Below are positions 34,658 to 43,309 of a stretch of 64,000 nucleotides of DNA, piece by piece. The DNA is from JAUVKT01 sp964634565 (lineage in GTDB: Bacteria; Bacteroidota; Bacteroidia; Bacteroidales; VadinHA17). The DNA lies in contig CAZWLP010000006.1 of NCBI GenBank assembly GCA_964634565.1, positions 6,389-70,388 on the forward strand. The letters are read 5' to 3'. A program made the translations under genes and the position numbers. Numbering within the stretch: position 1 is the first letter of the stretch; every line of letters begins with the position of its first letter. Under the pieces are notes generated by a model, which saw only the letters and a program-made list of their open reading frames with translations, ran no database searches and was not told the DNA's origin.

Positions 34658-35821
34658 ATGAAAGCAAAAATTTTACTCGGAACAATAGCAGGACTGCTGA
34701 CAACAGCAGCTGTAACAATGGCCGCAGATCTTCCTGCTGATGCAACCTACGACAGATTTGGACAGCAGGTTGTTGTAACAAAGCACTACAGGAACTATGA
34801 TTATCATTATGCATCGAGGATAAACAGATTCCACAGATCTTATAATACATTCAGCTTTTATTCTCCTGTTTATACAGACTGGTACTGGTATACTTACCAG
34901 CCGGCTACATGGGGAGTAAGTATTTATGCTGGAGGAAGTGGCTTTGGATATGCTTACTCCTTCGGATACCCGGCATATAATAGAGGATATTATGATCCAT
35001 GGAATAATTACGGATCTTATTACGGTGGATATTATGACTACTACCCAGGCTATGCATATAATAGCTGGTACTATCCTCCAAGGTATAATGTAAGGATAAA
35101 GTACAGGGTAAATAACCATTATTATGCCTACAATAACTATCGCTATACAAGAAATTATAATAATAGTCACAGGTACTATAGCGACAGGAATTACAGGAGT
35201 ACTAGTAACAGGTATCCTGCAAGGGCAACCCAGACAGTCGGAAGAAGGACAACTACAACTACAAGCAGCAGAAGTACTACAAATGTAGGCAATACAAACA
35301 GGACAAATACAAGGGTTAACCAGACCGGTGAAGTAAACAACCGCCAGAGAAACAATACCGGCAATGCTAACAGGGTAAATAATAATAACAGGTATCACGA
35401 CAGGAACCCTAATACAGGTAATAATAATAATAACAACAACAGGTATCACAACAGAAATCAGAATACTGGAAATAACCAGGGTAAAGTCGTAAACAGAACA
35501 AACAGTGTTAATCAGTCGAGAGTTAACAGAGTTAGTACTACCAGGCCCACCAATAATCAGGGCAGAACTGTAACAAGATCTCAGACAAATACTACACGTA
35601 CTACTGTAACTACACCGGCAAGGACCAGCACAAGAAAGACTGTCGCCACACCGGCAAGGACAAATAGTAACAGGGGAAGCAGTGTTACCCGGACTAATTC
35701 AACACATAAAACGGTTAAAGCTCCAACAAGGACTAATACTGTTAAGAAGAAGAGTACACCAGCAAGTAGCACAAAGAAGAGTTCTTCAAGCAAAACAACA
35801 AATAAAAAAGGCAGACGTTAG
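34658..35821 (+). CDS. Exported Tyr-rich / Thr-Asn-Arg-rich low-complexity protein
   Basis: A 387-residue protein with a signal peptide (MKAKILLGTIAGLLTTAAVTMA). Residues about 40-170 are very rich in Tyr, Gly, Pro and Asn (YYDPWNNYGSYYGGYYDYYP). The C-terminal half is a basic Thr/Asn/Arg/Ser-rich stretch ending KKGRR. The ATG at 34658 is set by a Shine-Dalgarno GGGAGG (34647-34652) five bases upstream, rare in this phylum; an upstream GTG at 34631 is rejected. No known domain is evident. It is probably a structural, adhesive or cell-surface protein, which is inference. It resembles the next gene in layout. Confidence 0.7.
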   Translation: MKAKILLGTIAGLLTTAAVTMAADLPADATYDRFGQQVVVTKHYRNYDYHYASRINRFHRSYNTFSFYSPVYTDWYWYTYQPATWGVSIYAGGSGFGYAYSFGYPAYNRGYYDPWNNYGSYYGGYYDYYPGYAYNSWYYPPRYNVRIKYRVNNHYYAYNNYRYTRNYNNSHRYYSDRNYRSTSNRYPARATQTVGRRTTTTTSSRSTTNVGNTNRTNTRVNQTGEVNNRQRNNTGNANRVNNNNRYHDRNPNTGNNNNNNNRYHNRNQNTGNNQGKVVNRTNSVNQSRVNRVSTTRPTNNQGRTVTRSQTNTTRTTVTTPARTSTRKTVATPARTNSNRGSSVTRTNSTHKTVKAPTRTNTVKKKSTPASSTKKSSSSKTTNKKGRR

Positions 35822-35835
35822 TCTGCTTTTTTTTT
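35811..35835 (+). terminator. Intrinsic terminator after the Tyr-rich gene
   Basis: GCAGAC (35811-35816) and GTCTGC (35821-35826) with loop GTTA, followed by nine T. The hairpin overlaps the last codons and the stop of the gene. Confidence 0.85.
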
Positions 35836-35954
35836 ATGTCCGGATTTAAATTATAAATCCAGATTTGTTTTGTATTATTAGACTGAAAAATTATTCAATA
35901 TCTTGGTATGATATTTGATACTAATACTATAGAATATTAATTTCGGAGGTAATG

Positions 35955-37259
35955 ATGAAAACATATTTATATATAGCAATTTTATCCACTTTTATATTGA
36001 GCTCATGTTCGTCAGGCTTATATGTAAGTGGAGAATATGATGATTTATATTACACCCCTTCAGACAGGGTGGAATATGTGCAGACAGCAGAAATACCGCT
36101 TAATGCATATCAGTCTATTGATGCAATAGAAGATCAATATGCACTTGACACCCTGGTGGCTGATGAATATTTATATGATGGTGATTATGTTGACGATAAG
36201 GCTTATTCTGATGATTCCAAGGATGCCTTCGATTATTATGACAGATCATATACTTCGAGTTTAAGCCGTTTTTATGGTAATTATTTTGATCCTTACTGGA
36301 GAGATCCTTACTACTATAATTATGGCTATCCTAGTTACAGTTTTTCATTTGGGTACAGACCTTTCGGATATTCTTCCAGCTTCTTTTATAGTCCTTATTC
36401 GTACTATGACAACTTTTACAATCCCTATTATAGAAGTTATTCGGGATGGGGCTATTCACCATATTATTATAATAGCTACTATGGATTACCTTATTACTCT
36501 GTATACAACAATTCATATTATGTAAATAGTAGTGATAGATATTATAATACAACTAATCAGCGTCGAAGAAGTTACAGTACTACCTCGCGTAACTATACAA
36601 GTTCTGCACGTTCAAAGGTTACATCGGTAAGCGGAGACAGAAGAGCTTCTGTATCGGGTACTACCGGAAATGTAGCAAGCGATAGCAGAAGAACCAGCCT
36701 TGAGTCGACTTCTGTTAACAATACTTCCAGAGCGAATACTGCAGTAAGAAGTCAGGGAAGGACAGGAACCAGGGTTAATTCAACATCCTCATCTGCCCGT
36801 ACAACTACTCAAAAACCTGTATATAATTCTACACAAAGAACATATAAGCCAACATACAATAATCCAAGGATGACTACCAGGCCATCTTATAATAACAGGG
36901 CTACTACTAACTCCAGGGTATCTACGCCTTCTAATGTAAGAAGCGTGACAAGGAGTAATGCGGGTAGTCAGAACAGGTCATCATACAATAGTTCAAATAG
37001 CTCAGTTAACAGGGCCCGATCTTCAGTATCCTCTTCAAACAGATACTCATCACCGGCTAGAGTTAACAGCTCTTCGAGCAGGTCTGGTGTATCTGGTCGT
37101 GGGTCAGCGGTTAAATCATCAAGTTCTATTTCTTCCCGCTCGGGTACAGTCAGATCTTCTTCAGGTAGTGGCTCGTCAAGGTCTTCCGCAGGACGATCAA
37201 GCACCGGTAGCAGTAGCAGGTCGAGCAGCTCAGGTAGCAGAACGGGTGGCAGAAGGTAA
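35955..37259 (+). CDS. Tyr-rich / Ser-rich low-complexity lipoprotein
   Basis: A 434-residue putative lipoprotein. A signal peptide with lipobox LSSC places the lipidated Cys at 18. A short acidic Tyr/Asp region follows, then a Tyr-rich block (YYNSYYGLPYYSVYNNSYY), then about 230 residues of Ser/Thr/Arg/Asn low complexity ending GSRTGGRR. The start at 35955 is chosen because a GGAGG (35945-35949) lies five bases before it; the ATG at 35952 is too close. The order signal, Tyr-rich block, basic Ser/Thr tail and terminal Gly-Arg-Arg repeats that of the preceding gene, so the two may be diverged paralogues. Function unknown. Confidence 0.68.
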   Translation: MKTYLYIAILSTFILSSCSSGLYVSGEYDDLYYTPSDRVEYVQTAEIPLNAYQSIDAIEDQYALDTLVADEYLYDGDYVDDKAYSDDSKDAFDYYDRSYTSSLSRFYGNYFDPYWRDPYYYNYGYPSYSFSFGYRPFGYSSSFFYSPYSYYDNFYNPYYRSYSGWGYSPYYYNSYYGLPYYSVYNNSYYVNSSDRYYNTTNQRRRSYSTTSRNYTSSARSKVTSVSGDRRASVSGTTGNVASDSRRTSLESTSVNNTSRANTAVRSQGRTGTRVNSTSSSARTTTQKPVYNSTQRTYKPTYNNPRMTTRPSYNNRATTNSRVSTPSNVRSVTRSNAGSQNRSSYNSSNSSVNRARSSVSSSNRYSSPARVNSSSSRSGVSGRGSAVKSSSSISSRSGTVRSSSGSGSSRSSAGRSSTGSSSRSSSSGSRTGGRR

Positions 37260-37341
37260 CAGAAAAATGTTTTATTAGTATTATGATTTATCCTCCATGT
37301 AGTAAAAAGGAGGTATAGGCGGGTACGTAAAATTAAAAAGA

Positions 37342-38817
37342 ATGAAAAGAATAATTATAATAATCAGTTTTATCATAGGGTCATTTGCAGCGCTCAAAGG
37401 CCAATATGTTGATGAAGCTTTAAAATACTCACAGTTCTTCTACGGCGGAACAGCGAGGTTTCAGGCAATGGGAGGAGCGTTTACATCTCTGGGAGGCGAC
37501 CTTTCGGTGCTTAGTTTGAATCCTGCAGGACTGGGGATGTTCAGATCCACAGATGTAAGTTTCACCCCACAGATGTATTTTAATAACTCCACGACTGAAT
37601 TTGGAGGAGAGATAAGTAAAGATAATGCTTATAACCTGAATATTAATCAATTTGGGATTGCTACACCGATCAGTAAGGGTGGATCTGGCAGCGGACTTGT
37701 TTCGTTAAATTTTGGATATTCATTTTCAGTTACCAATAACTTTAATGGTAATGCAATAATTAGCGGAAATCTTGGAAGCAGTTCAATGGTCGATTATTTT
37801 ATGGATAATGCAGAAGGAACCGATTACCTTGATCTTACTGGTACTGAGGGGATGGTATTTGATGCATGGATGATTGATACATTAACTAATAATTACAGCT
37901 CATATGGTTCAGCATTTTCTAACTATGGAGCCGATGCAAACTCAACATACGGGCAGGAAGTAAGAAGGATTATATCGTCGGAGGGAAGCAGCAAGGAACA
38001 TTCGTTAAGCCTGGCGGCTAATTACAGCGATAAGATTTACCTGGGTTTTACTCTTGGTCTAAGCAGAATATATTCTGTTTACCAGTACGATCATCTGGAG
38101 ACGGATCGGGAAGATAATATTTACCCTTTTAATCAATTCCAGTATCAGGAATACGTTGAAACAGAAGGTAAGGGCTATTCAATTAAGCTTGGTGCTATTA
38201 TACGGCCAATCGAGTCGCTGAGACTTGGATTTGCTGTTCATTCTCCAACTGTTTATCGCCTGAATGAGTATTATTATGATTACGTCTACGGGTCAACGGA
38301 TGATGGACCTTCTATTGAATTTCAGGGCGATGATTTCAGTTTCTCCTATACCCTGGTTACTCCCTTGAGGATTACTACAGGAGCATCATTACAACTAGGT
38401 AAAAGAGGAATAGTCAGTGCTGATTATGAATTTATTGATTATAAGATGGCCAGGTTCTCAAAACCTTCTGATGATGGTAATTTTGCCAGAGAGAATCAGG
38501 ATATTAAAAATATATTGGATGTAGCACATAACTTCAGATTTGGTGGTGAGTTCAGACTAATATCTTCGGTTTATCTGAGAGGGGGATATGCATTATATGG
38601 TAGTGGTTTTACAAAGGGTGAAGATAACAGGGATAATTCCTATAATATCCTTTCCGGCGGTATAGGTATAAGACAGAGTAATTTTTATTTTGATGTTTCA
38701 TATTCTCTTAGAAGTAATACAGGAGACTATCTGATGTATCAGAATAATAACCTTGATTTTGCGAGTATCAGTTACGACAGGAGTATGATTACTGCCACAA
38801 TCGGAATAAAGATGTAA
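37342..38817 (+). CDS. OmpP1/FadL-family outer membrane transporter
   Basis: A 491-residue beta-barrel protein. A signal peptide (MKRIIIIISFIIGSFAALKG) is followed by ARFQAMGGAFTSLGGDLSVLSLNPAGLGMF, the characteristic FadL N-terminal hatch sequence. Barrel strands continue to the end (SMITATIGIKM). It probably passes hydrophobic molecules such as fatty acids across the outer membrane. It follows the Tyr-rich lipoprotein by 82 bases. An AGGAGGT lies about 28 bases upstream, too far for an ordinary ribosome binding site. Confidence 0.82.
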   Translation: MKRIIIIISFIIGSFAALKGQYVDEALKYSQFFYGGTARFQAMGGAFTSLGGDLSVLSLNPAGLGMFRSTDVSFTPQMYFNNSTTEFGGEISKDNAYNLNINQFGIATPISKGGSGSGLVSLNFGYSFSVTNNFNGNAIISGNLGSSSMVDYFMDNAEGTDYLDLTGTEGMVFDAWMIDTLTNNYSSYGSAFSNYGADANSTYGQEVRRIISSEGSSKEHSLSLAANYSDKIYLGFTLGLSRIYSVYQYDHLETDREDNIYPFNQFQYQEYVETEGKGYSIKLGAIIRPIESLRLGFAVHSPTVYRLNEYYYDYVYGSTDDGPSIEFQGDDFSFSYTLVTPLRITTGASLQLGKRGIVSADYEFIDYKMARFSKPSDDGNFARENQDIKNILDVAHNFRFGGEFRLISSVYLRGGYALYGSGFTKGEDNRDNSYNILSGGIGIRQSNFYFDVSYSLRSNTGDYLMYQNNNLDFASISYDRSMITATIGIKM

Positions 38818-38840
38818 TAAAAAATAATTATCGGATATAA

Positions 38841-38877
38841 ATAAGGATTGGTACTATTGCTGATCCTTATTTTTTTT
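38841..38877 (+). terminator. Intrinsic terminator after the FadL-like gene
   Basis: ATAAGGAT (38841-38848) pairs with ATCCTTAT (38863-38870), followed by T up to 38877. The stop codon of the convergent wbqC-like gene lies in the loop. Confidence 0.7.
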
Positions 38878-39507
38878 GCAGTTAATAAGATAACTGTATG
38901 ATTCAGGTCCCATATTAAATATCAGATCGAGAATTGACAGGTTGGGGATAAATCCTTTCTCAATACTGAATACCTGGAAATACTCCGGAAGATTATCAAT
39001 AAAATCATGCTTATCCTTTTTAGGATGAATAGTGTTACGAAAATCTCTGTAACCTTCTATATTGCTGATATATGACTCAGATAAAGTAAAGCTGTCATCA
39101 ATTCCGAGTATCGACATCATCTTTTCTAGTATCTCTGTATTGAGTTGAATCAGGTATTTATGATTTTTTAATATTATATCCCTGATTTCATCTATATAGA
39201 ACTCATAAAAAGCAGACGAATTATAGGATGTTTCCATGGTCCTCAGGTGATTTTCCTGCCATGGACGTGAATAGTCTATTTTAAGTGATGTAATATTTAC
39301 CTTATGAAAGCTTCCTCTTTCAACGGGCACCGACAGAACCTGAATTCCATTGGGCGAGTATATTTTACACCTGTTTCTATATGTTTGTTTTATATAATTA
39401 TCATGCCCTTCTATTATTATTTTTTCAGCCTCTAAGAAATATGTAAAATATTGAATGGGAGGGAAATAGGCCGTAGAGAATAAGCTGACAGCAGATTTTT
39501 TATCCAT
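38854..39507 (-). CDS. WbqC family protein
   Basis: A 217-residue protein of the WbqC-like family. It has TAYFPPIQYFTYFLEAEKIIIEGHDNYIKQTYRNRCKI near the N terminus and a central SRPWQENHLRTMETSYNSSAFYEFY. The family is often tied to polysaccharide or glycan modification, but its biochemistry is not settled. It ends the larC-larE-larB run with a 6-base gap to larB. A link to the nickel cofactor is not expected from the family, so cotranscription may be incidental. Confidence 0.82.
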   Translation of the reverse strand: MDKKSAVSLFSTAYFPPIQYFTYFLEAEKIIIEGHDNYIKQTYRNRCKIYSPNGIQVLSVPVERGSFHKVNITSLKIDYSRPWQENHLRTMETSYNSSAFYEFYIDEIRDIILKNHKYLIQLNTEILEKMMSILGIDDSFTLSESYISNIEGYRDFRNTIHPKKDKHDFIDNLPEYFQVFSIEKGFIPNLSILDLIFNMGPESYSYLINCKKNKDQQ

Positions 39508-39513
39508 TTCAAT

Positions 39514-40260
39514 TTATAATCTGTTAATTATACTGGCATTAAATCCGGCGCCAAAGCCATTGTCGATATTAACTACACTGACTCCCGATGCACAACTTGT
39601 AAGCATTGCCAGCAGAGCCGATACACCATTAAAATTTGCTCCATAGCCAACGCTTGTGGGAACTGCTATAACCGGAGCATCCACCAGGCCGCCTACAACA
39701 CTAGCCAGTGCTCCTTCCATGCCTGCAATAACCACTATTACCTTACTTTCCCTTATCTGTGGTAATTTATCAACAAGCCTGTGTATGCCGGCTACTCCGG
39801 CATCATAAAACCTGTTCACCCTGTTACCAAGCAGCTCAGCAGTAACAGCAGCTTCTTCTGCTATAGGATGGTCTGATGTGCCTGCCGTTATAATCGCGAT
39901 TGGCTTCTCCTGTATTTTAGTTTCTTTATTTACGACGCTAATAATTCTGGCATCTTCGTACCAGACTGCAGAAGGAATTACTTCCTTTACAGAATCAAAT
40001 TTTTCACGGTCTGCCCTGGTTCCGATAATATTGTCGCCATGTTCGGAAATATGTTCAAAAATTCCCTTTACCTGTTTTATGGATTTCCCTTCGCAATAGA
40101 CAATTTCAGGATACCCTGTTCTGAGTTCACGGTGATGATCGATCTTTGCATAGCCCAGGTCTGAGTATGGGAAGTGTTTTAATCTTTCCAGTGCTTCATC
40201 GATTGAAAGCTTATCTTCTTTTACTTCAACGAGTAATTTTTGCAGTATATTCTTATCCAT
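39514..40260 (-). CDS. larB: Nickel-pincer cofactor biosynthesis protein LarB
   Basis: A 248-residue enzyme that carboxylates and hydrolyses nicotinic acid adenine dinucleotide to give the dicarboxylated pyridinium mononucleotide, the first step to the nickel-pincer nucleotide. It has SDLGYAKIDHHRELRTGYPEIVYCEGK and the PurE-like core ITAGTSDHPIAEEAAVTAELLGNRVNRFYDAGVAGIHRL. Near the C terminus lie GMEGALASVVGGLVDAPVIAVPTSVGYG and NIDNGFGAGF. It lies 14 bases after larE. Confidence 0.94.
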   Translation of the reverse strand: MDKNILQKLLVEVKEDKLSIDEALERLKHFPYSDLGYAKIDHHRELRTGYPEIVYCEGKSIKQVKGIFEHISEHGDNIIGTRADREKFDSVKEVIPSAVWYEDARIISVVNKETKIQEKPIAIITAGTSDHPIAEEAAVTAELLGNRVNRFYDAGVAGIHRLVDKLPQIRESKVIVVIAGMEGALASVVGGLVDAPVIAVPTSVGYGANFNGVSALLAMLTSCASGVSVVNIDNGFGAGFNASIINRL

Positions 40261-40274
40261 CCTTCAAGTATTTT

Positions 40275-41078
40275 TTATTTATCTCTGATAATATTAAGAC
40301 TACCCATTTTATATCCCTCCATATCAAGTGTAATATGCTTAATACCAAGCTCTTTAAGTCTGCTTATAATTACAGATCTTACTTTATTTTTATTTATTTC
40401 TTCTATATATTTCGGATAGCATTCCAGTCTGGCTATATCACCATGAAGTCTCACCCTGGTACCGGCGAATCCCAGGTCCTTAATAAATAACTCGGCCTGT
40501 TCAATTATATAGAGCATTTTTTCGTCAACTTCGGTGTCGTGAGGAATCCTTGTCAGAAGGCAGGCATAAGCGGGTTTATTCCATATTTCAAGTTCCCAGC
40601 TTTTCAGTTGTTCTCTTATTTCTTCTTTTGTAATCCCCGATTTTATCAGAGGGCTAAGTATCTTAAGCTCATCAAGGGCTCTTATACCTGGCCTGTAGTC
40701 GCTAAGATCATCAGCATTACTGCCATCCACAATAATATTGAATTGATTTTCCCCGGCGTAATTTTTTATTTCAGAAAACAGTACCTTCTTACATCTGTAG
40801 CACCTGTCATGTGGATTTGAAATAATTGACCGGGGGAAGGGCAAATCAACTACTTTATGTTCAATATTATACTCCTGGCAGAAACTTATTGCTTCATCTA
40901 CCTCCCATTGAGGTATATAAGGTGTTTTTACTGTGAGTGCTCTGACTTTAAGCTTAAATATTCTGGCTATGGTATAAAGAAGAAAAGTACTGTCGACACC
41001 ACCTGAAAATGCAAGTAATATACGATCAGACTGACTAAACAATCCTTTTAATTTTCCTATCTTCTTATCTATTGTCAA
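40275..41078 (-). CDS. larE: Pyridinium-dicarboxylate mononucleotide sulfur transferase LarE
   Basis: A 267-residue PP-loop enzyme that adds the two sulfurs of the nickel-pincer nucleotide. The PP-loop SGGVDS lies at 25-30. The conserved sulfur-donor Cys position is C173 in YACLLTRIP. A further CxxC pair (C93 and C96, DRCYRCKK) gives the three-Cys layout described for LarE proteins that bind a [4Fe-4S] cluster rather than sacrificing a cysteine. The cluster is not shown by sequence alone. It starts 2 bases after larC. Confidence 0.93.
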   Translation of the reverse strand: MTIDKKIGKLKGLFSQSDRILLAFSGGVDSTFLLYTIARIFKLKVRALTVKTPYIPQWEVDEAISFCQEYNIEHKVVDLPFPRSIISNPHDRCYRCKKVLFSEIKNYAGENQFNIIVDGSNADDLSDYRPGIRALDELKILSPLIKSGITKEEIREQLKSWELEIWNKPAYACLLTRIPHDTEVDEKMLYIIEQAELFIKDLGFAGTRVRLHGDIARLECYPKYIEEINKNKVRSVIISRLKELGIKHITLDMEGYKMGSLNIIRDK

Positions 41079-41080
41079 TA

Positions 41081-42253
41081 TTAGTTGTTTTTAGCCGATT
41101 CCATAACAATCCTGAAGACCTCCTTGATAGGGATATTATTTTGTAGAGAGATTTTAATGCAATCATTATATTCAGGTTTAGCAGAAACCATTTTACCCTC
41201 GTAAAAGCCATATTTCATTGTAATCTCTCCAATGGGGGTAATAATCTTTTTAAATTGTCTTTCAAGAGATAACTTTTCGACTGGCAATATTCTTAATCCC
41301 AGAGTAGTAGAGTGTGTAAATAAAATCTGTTTTACTTTTTCAATACTTTCATTAAAAGATAAAACAGAAACCTTTGTTCCTGGTCGTCCCTTTTTCATAA
41401 TAATCTGAGTAAGAAAAACATCTGAGGCTCCTGCTTCAAGCAGTCTCTCCGTTAAGGAATCATACCACTCAGGGTTCATATCATCTATATTGCACTCCAG
41501 CAATGAAGATTTGTCTCCACCTGTTTTTTCTTCAGATTCTTCTCCCAGATGTACTCTTAGAATATTTGGTCTGGACTCATTAACCTTGTGCCCGATACCA
41601 TATCCCGAGGAAGAAATAGTCATCCTGTTCTCTATGTTGAAAACATCTCCAAGGGTTTTAACAATTGTTGCTCCTGTAGGAGTGGTTGCTTCAAAGTCAA
41701 CACCTCCGGTAGAAACGGGTATGTCTTTAATTATTTCGGCTGTAGCAGGTGCCGGGACAGGAAGATTGCCATGAGCGCATTTAACAAATCCACCACCCAG
41801 TTCCAGTCTGGAAATAATTACCCTGTCGACATTTAATTTATGATAACAGATAGCAGCCCCAACTATGTCGATAATTGAATCTATTGCCCCAACTTCGTGA
41901 AAGTGAATTTTTTCCTTACTCGTATTATGGACCTTTGCTTCTGCTTCAGCTACCAGGTCAAACATAAGCATGCTTGTCAGCTTAACCTTATTGTCGAGCT
42001 TACTATCAGTAATAATCCTGGCTATATCAGAAAGATGTCTGTGTGATTTATCTTCTTTTGTCTGTTTTACAGTTACTTTCGTCCCAAAAATACCGTGTCT
42101 CTGGTCTTTTTCTACAATTAATTCCCAACCATCAAGATTGAGTTTGTTTAATTCATTTATTAAATACATGCTATCAATCCCAAGATCAATCATTGCAGCA
42201 AGGTTCATATCCCCGCTTATCCCGGAGAAACAATCATAGTATAGAATTTTCAT
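41081..42253 (-). CDS. larC: Nickel-pincer cofactor nickel insertion protein LarC
   Basis: A 390-residue CTP-dependent cyclometallase that inserts nickel into the pincer nucleotide. It starts MKILYYDCFSGISGDMNLAAMIDLG, has a His-rich HFHEVGAIDSIIDIVGAA segment and continues LLECNIDDMNPEWYDSLTERLLEAGASDVFLTQIIMKKGRPGTKV. In Lactiplantibacillus plantarum the gene is split and joined by a frameshift; here one continuous frame runs through. It is the first gene of larC-larE-larB-wbqC. No larA-like racemase gene lies in the window. Confidence 0.95.
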   Translation of the reverse strand: MKILYYDCFSGISGDMNLAAMIDLGIDSMYLINELNKLNLDGWELIVEKDQRHGIFGTKVTVKQTKEDKSHRHLSDIARIITDSKLDNKVKLTSMLMFDLVAEAEAKVHNTSKEKIHFHEVGAIDSIIDIVGAAICYHKLNVDRVIISRLELGGGFVKCAHGNLPVPAPATAEIIKDIPVSTGGVDFEATTPTGATIVKTLGDVFNIENRMTISSSGYGIGHKVNESRPNILRVHLGEESEEKTGGDKSSLLECNIDDMNPEWYDSLTERLLEAGASDVFLTQIIMKKGRPGTKVSVLSFNESIEKVKQILFTHSTTLGLRILPVEKLSLERQFKKIITPIGEITMKYGFYEGKMVSAKPEYNDCIKISLQNNIPIKEVFRIVMESAKNN

Positions 42254-42376
42254 AATGCAGATGTTATAAAACTGGTGCTAATATAGCACTATGCTTACGA
42301 ATATGAATAAAAATATTGTATTTTGCGTGCAGTATAGACGATGCCATTGCGGGCTTAGAATTTTTAATTATTGAAT

Positions 42377-43297
42377 ATGAAAAGGAGAGATTTCTTAAAA
42401 AAGTCGGTGAGTGCAGGCCTTGTTGCAGGTGTAGCATATAAGGTTGGTGGATATAATAATCTTTATGGATCAACACCATCGTTGCAGCTTCCGGATCTTG
42501 TTGCAGTAATGGGAGGAAGCCCTGATGCAATGTTTGATAAAGGTATCAGTGCACTCGGAGGTATGACAAATTTTGTAAAAAAAGACCAGACGGTTGTTAT
42601 AAAACCAAATATGGCATGGGATCGTACACCGGAGATAGGGGCTAATACAAATCCTGTACTTATCGGGAGGATTGTTGAGCATTGCCTCAAAGCAGGAGCT
42701 AAAAGAGTTTATGTATTTGATAATGCAACCCACAACTGGGTAAAAGCATATAAGACATCAGGGATAGAGAAAGCTGCAAAATCGGCTGGTGCAAGGATGG
42801 TTCCGGGTGATTCAGAAAGTTATTACCAGGAAGTATCCATTAAGGGAGCAAAGGTTTTGAAAACAACCAAGGTTCATGAATTGATTCTTGAGTCGGATGT
42901 ATTTATAAATGTACCTGTACTGAAGCATCATTCTTCAACGAAGATGACGGCATCATTAAAGAACCTGATGGGAGCTGTATGGGACAGGAAGTGGTGGCAT
43001 TCTAATAATCTTCATCAGTGTATTGCAGATTTTGGCCTCTTTGAAAAGAAGCCAGCATTAAATGTTATCGACTGTTATAATGTTATGATGAGAAACGGAC
43101 CACAGGGAGTATCGGTGGCAGATGTTGTAAATATGAAGGCTCAGATCTTATCTGCTGATATGGTTGCAGCAGATTCAGCCGCAGCGATGATGATTAAGAA
43201 GGAACCCGGGCAGATTGATTATATTCCTCTTGCATATGAGTTGGGTATTGGAGAAATGGATCTGTCGCGTTTGCAGATCAATAGGATATCAATGTAA
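42377..43297 (+). CDS. Tat-exported DUF362 protein
   Basis: A 306-residue protein. It begins with a twin-Arg signal (MKRRDFLKKSVSAGLVAGVAY). The mature region follows the DUF362 pattern: VVIKPNMAWDRTPEIGANTNPVLIGRIVEHCLKAGAKRVYVFDNATHNW and VFINVPVLKHHSSTKMTASLKNLMGAVWDR. The start at 42377 is preferred because it puts the RR motif at residues 3-4; an upstream TTG at 42371 is possible. No Fe-S binding motif lies in this protein. The polyferredoxin gene follows after 12 bases, so the two probably work together in extracytoplasmic redox chemistry. Confidence 0.85.
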   Translation: MKRRDFLKKSVSAGLVAGVAYKVGGYNNLYGSTPSLQLPDLVAVMGGSPDAMFDKGISALGGMTNFVKKDQTVVIKPNMAWDRTPEIGANTNPVLIGRIVEHCLKAGAKRVYVFDNATHNWVKAYKTSGIEKAAKSAGARMVPGDSESYYQEVSIKGAKVLKTTKVHELILESDVFINVPVLKHHSSTKMTASLKNLMGAVWDRKWWHSNNLHQCIADFGLFEKKPALNVIDCYNVMMRNGPQGVSVADVVNMKAQILSADMVAADSAAAMMIKKEPGQIDYIPLAYELGIGEMDLSRLQINRISM

Positions 43298-43309
43298 ATA
43301 TGCCGGCAA

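Noticed and set aside
34673..35449. 258-residue open frame on the minus strand
   Set aside because: It is antisense to the Tyr-rich gene. Repeated TAT/TAC and AAT codons read as Ile/Val on the other strand and keep the frame open. The product is an Ile/Val/Cys-rich chain with no domain.
37300..37341. AGGAGGT as ribosome binding site of the FadL-like gene
   Set aside because: It lies about 28 bases before the ATG, too far for a normal Shine-Dalgarno interaction, and no nearer in-frame start fits the signal peptide.
41081..42253. Programmed frameshift in larC as in Lactiplantibacillus
   Set aside because: The frame is continuous from the first Met to the stop with family sequence throughout; no slippery site is needed.
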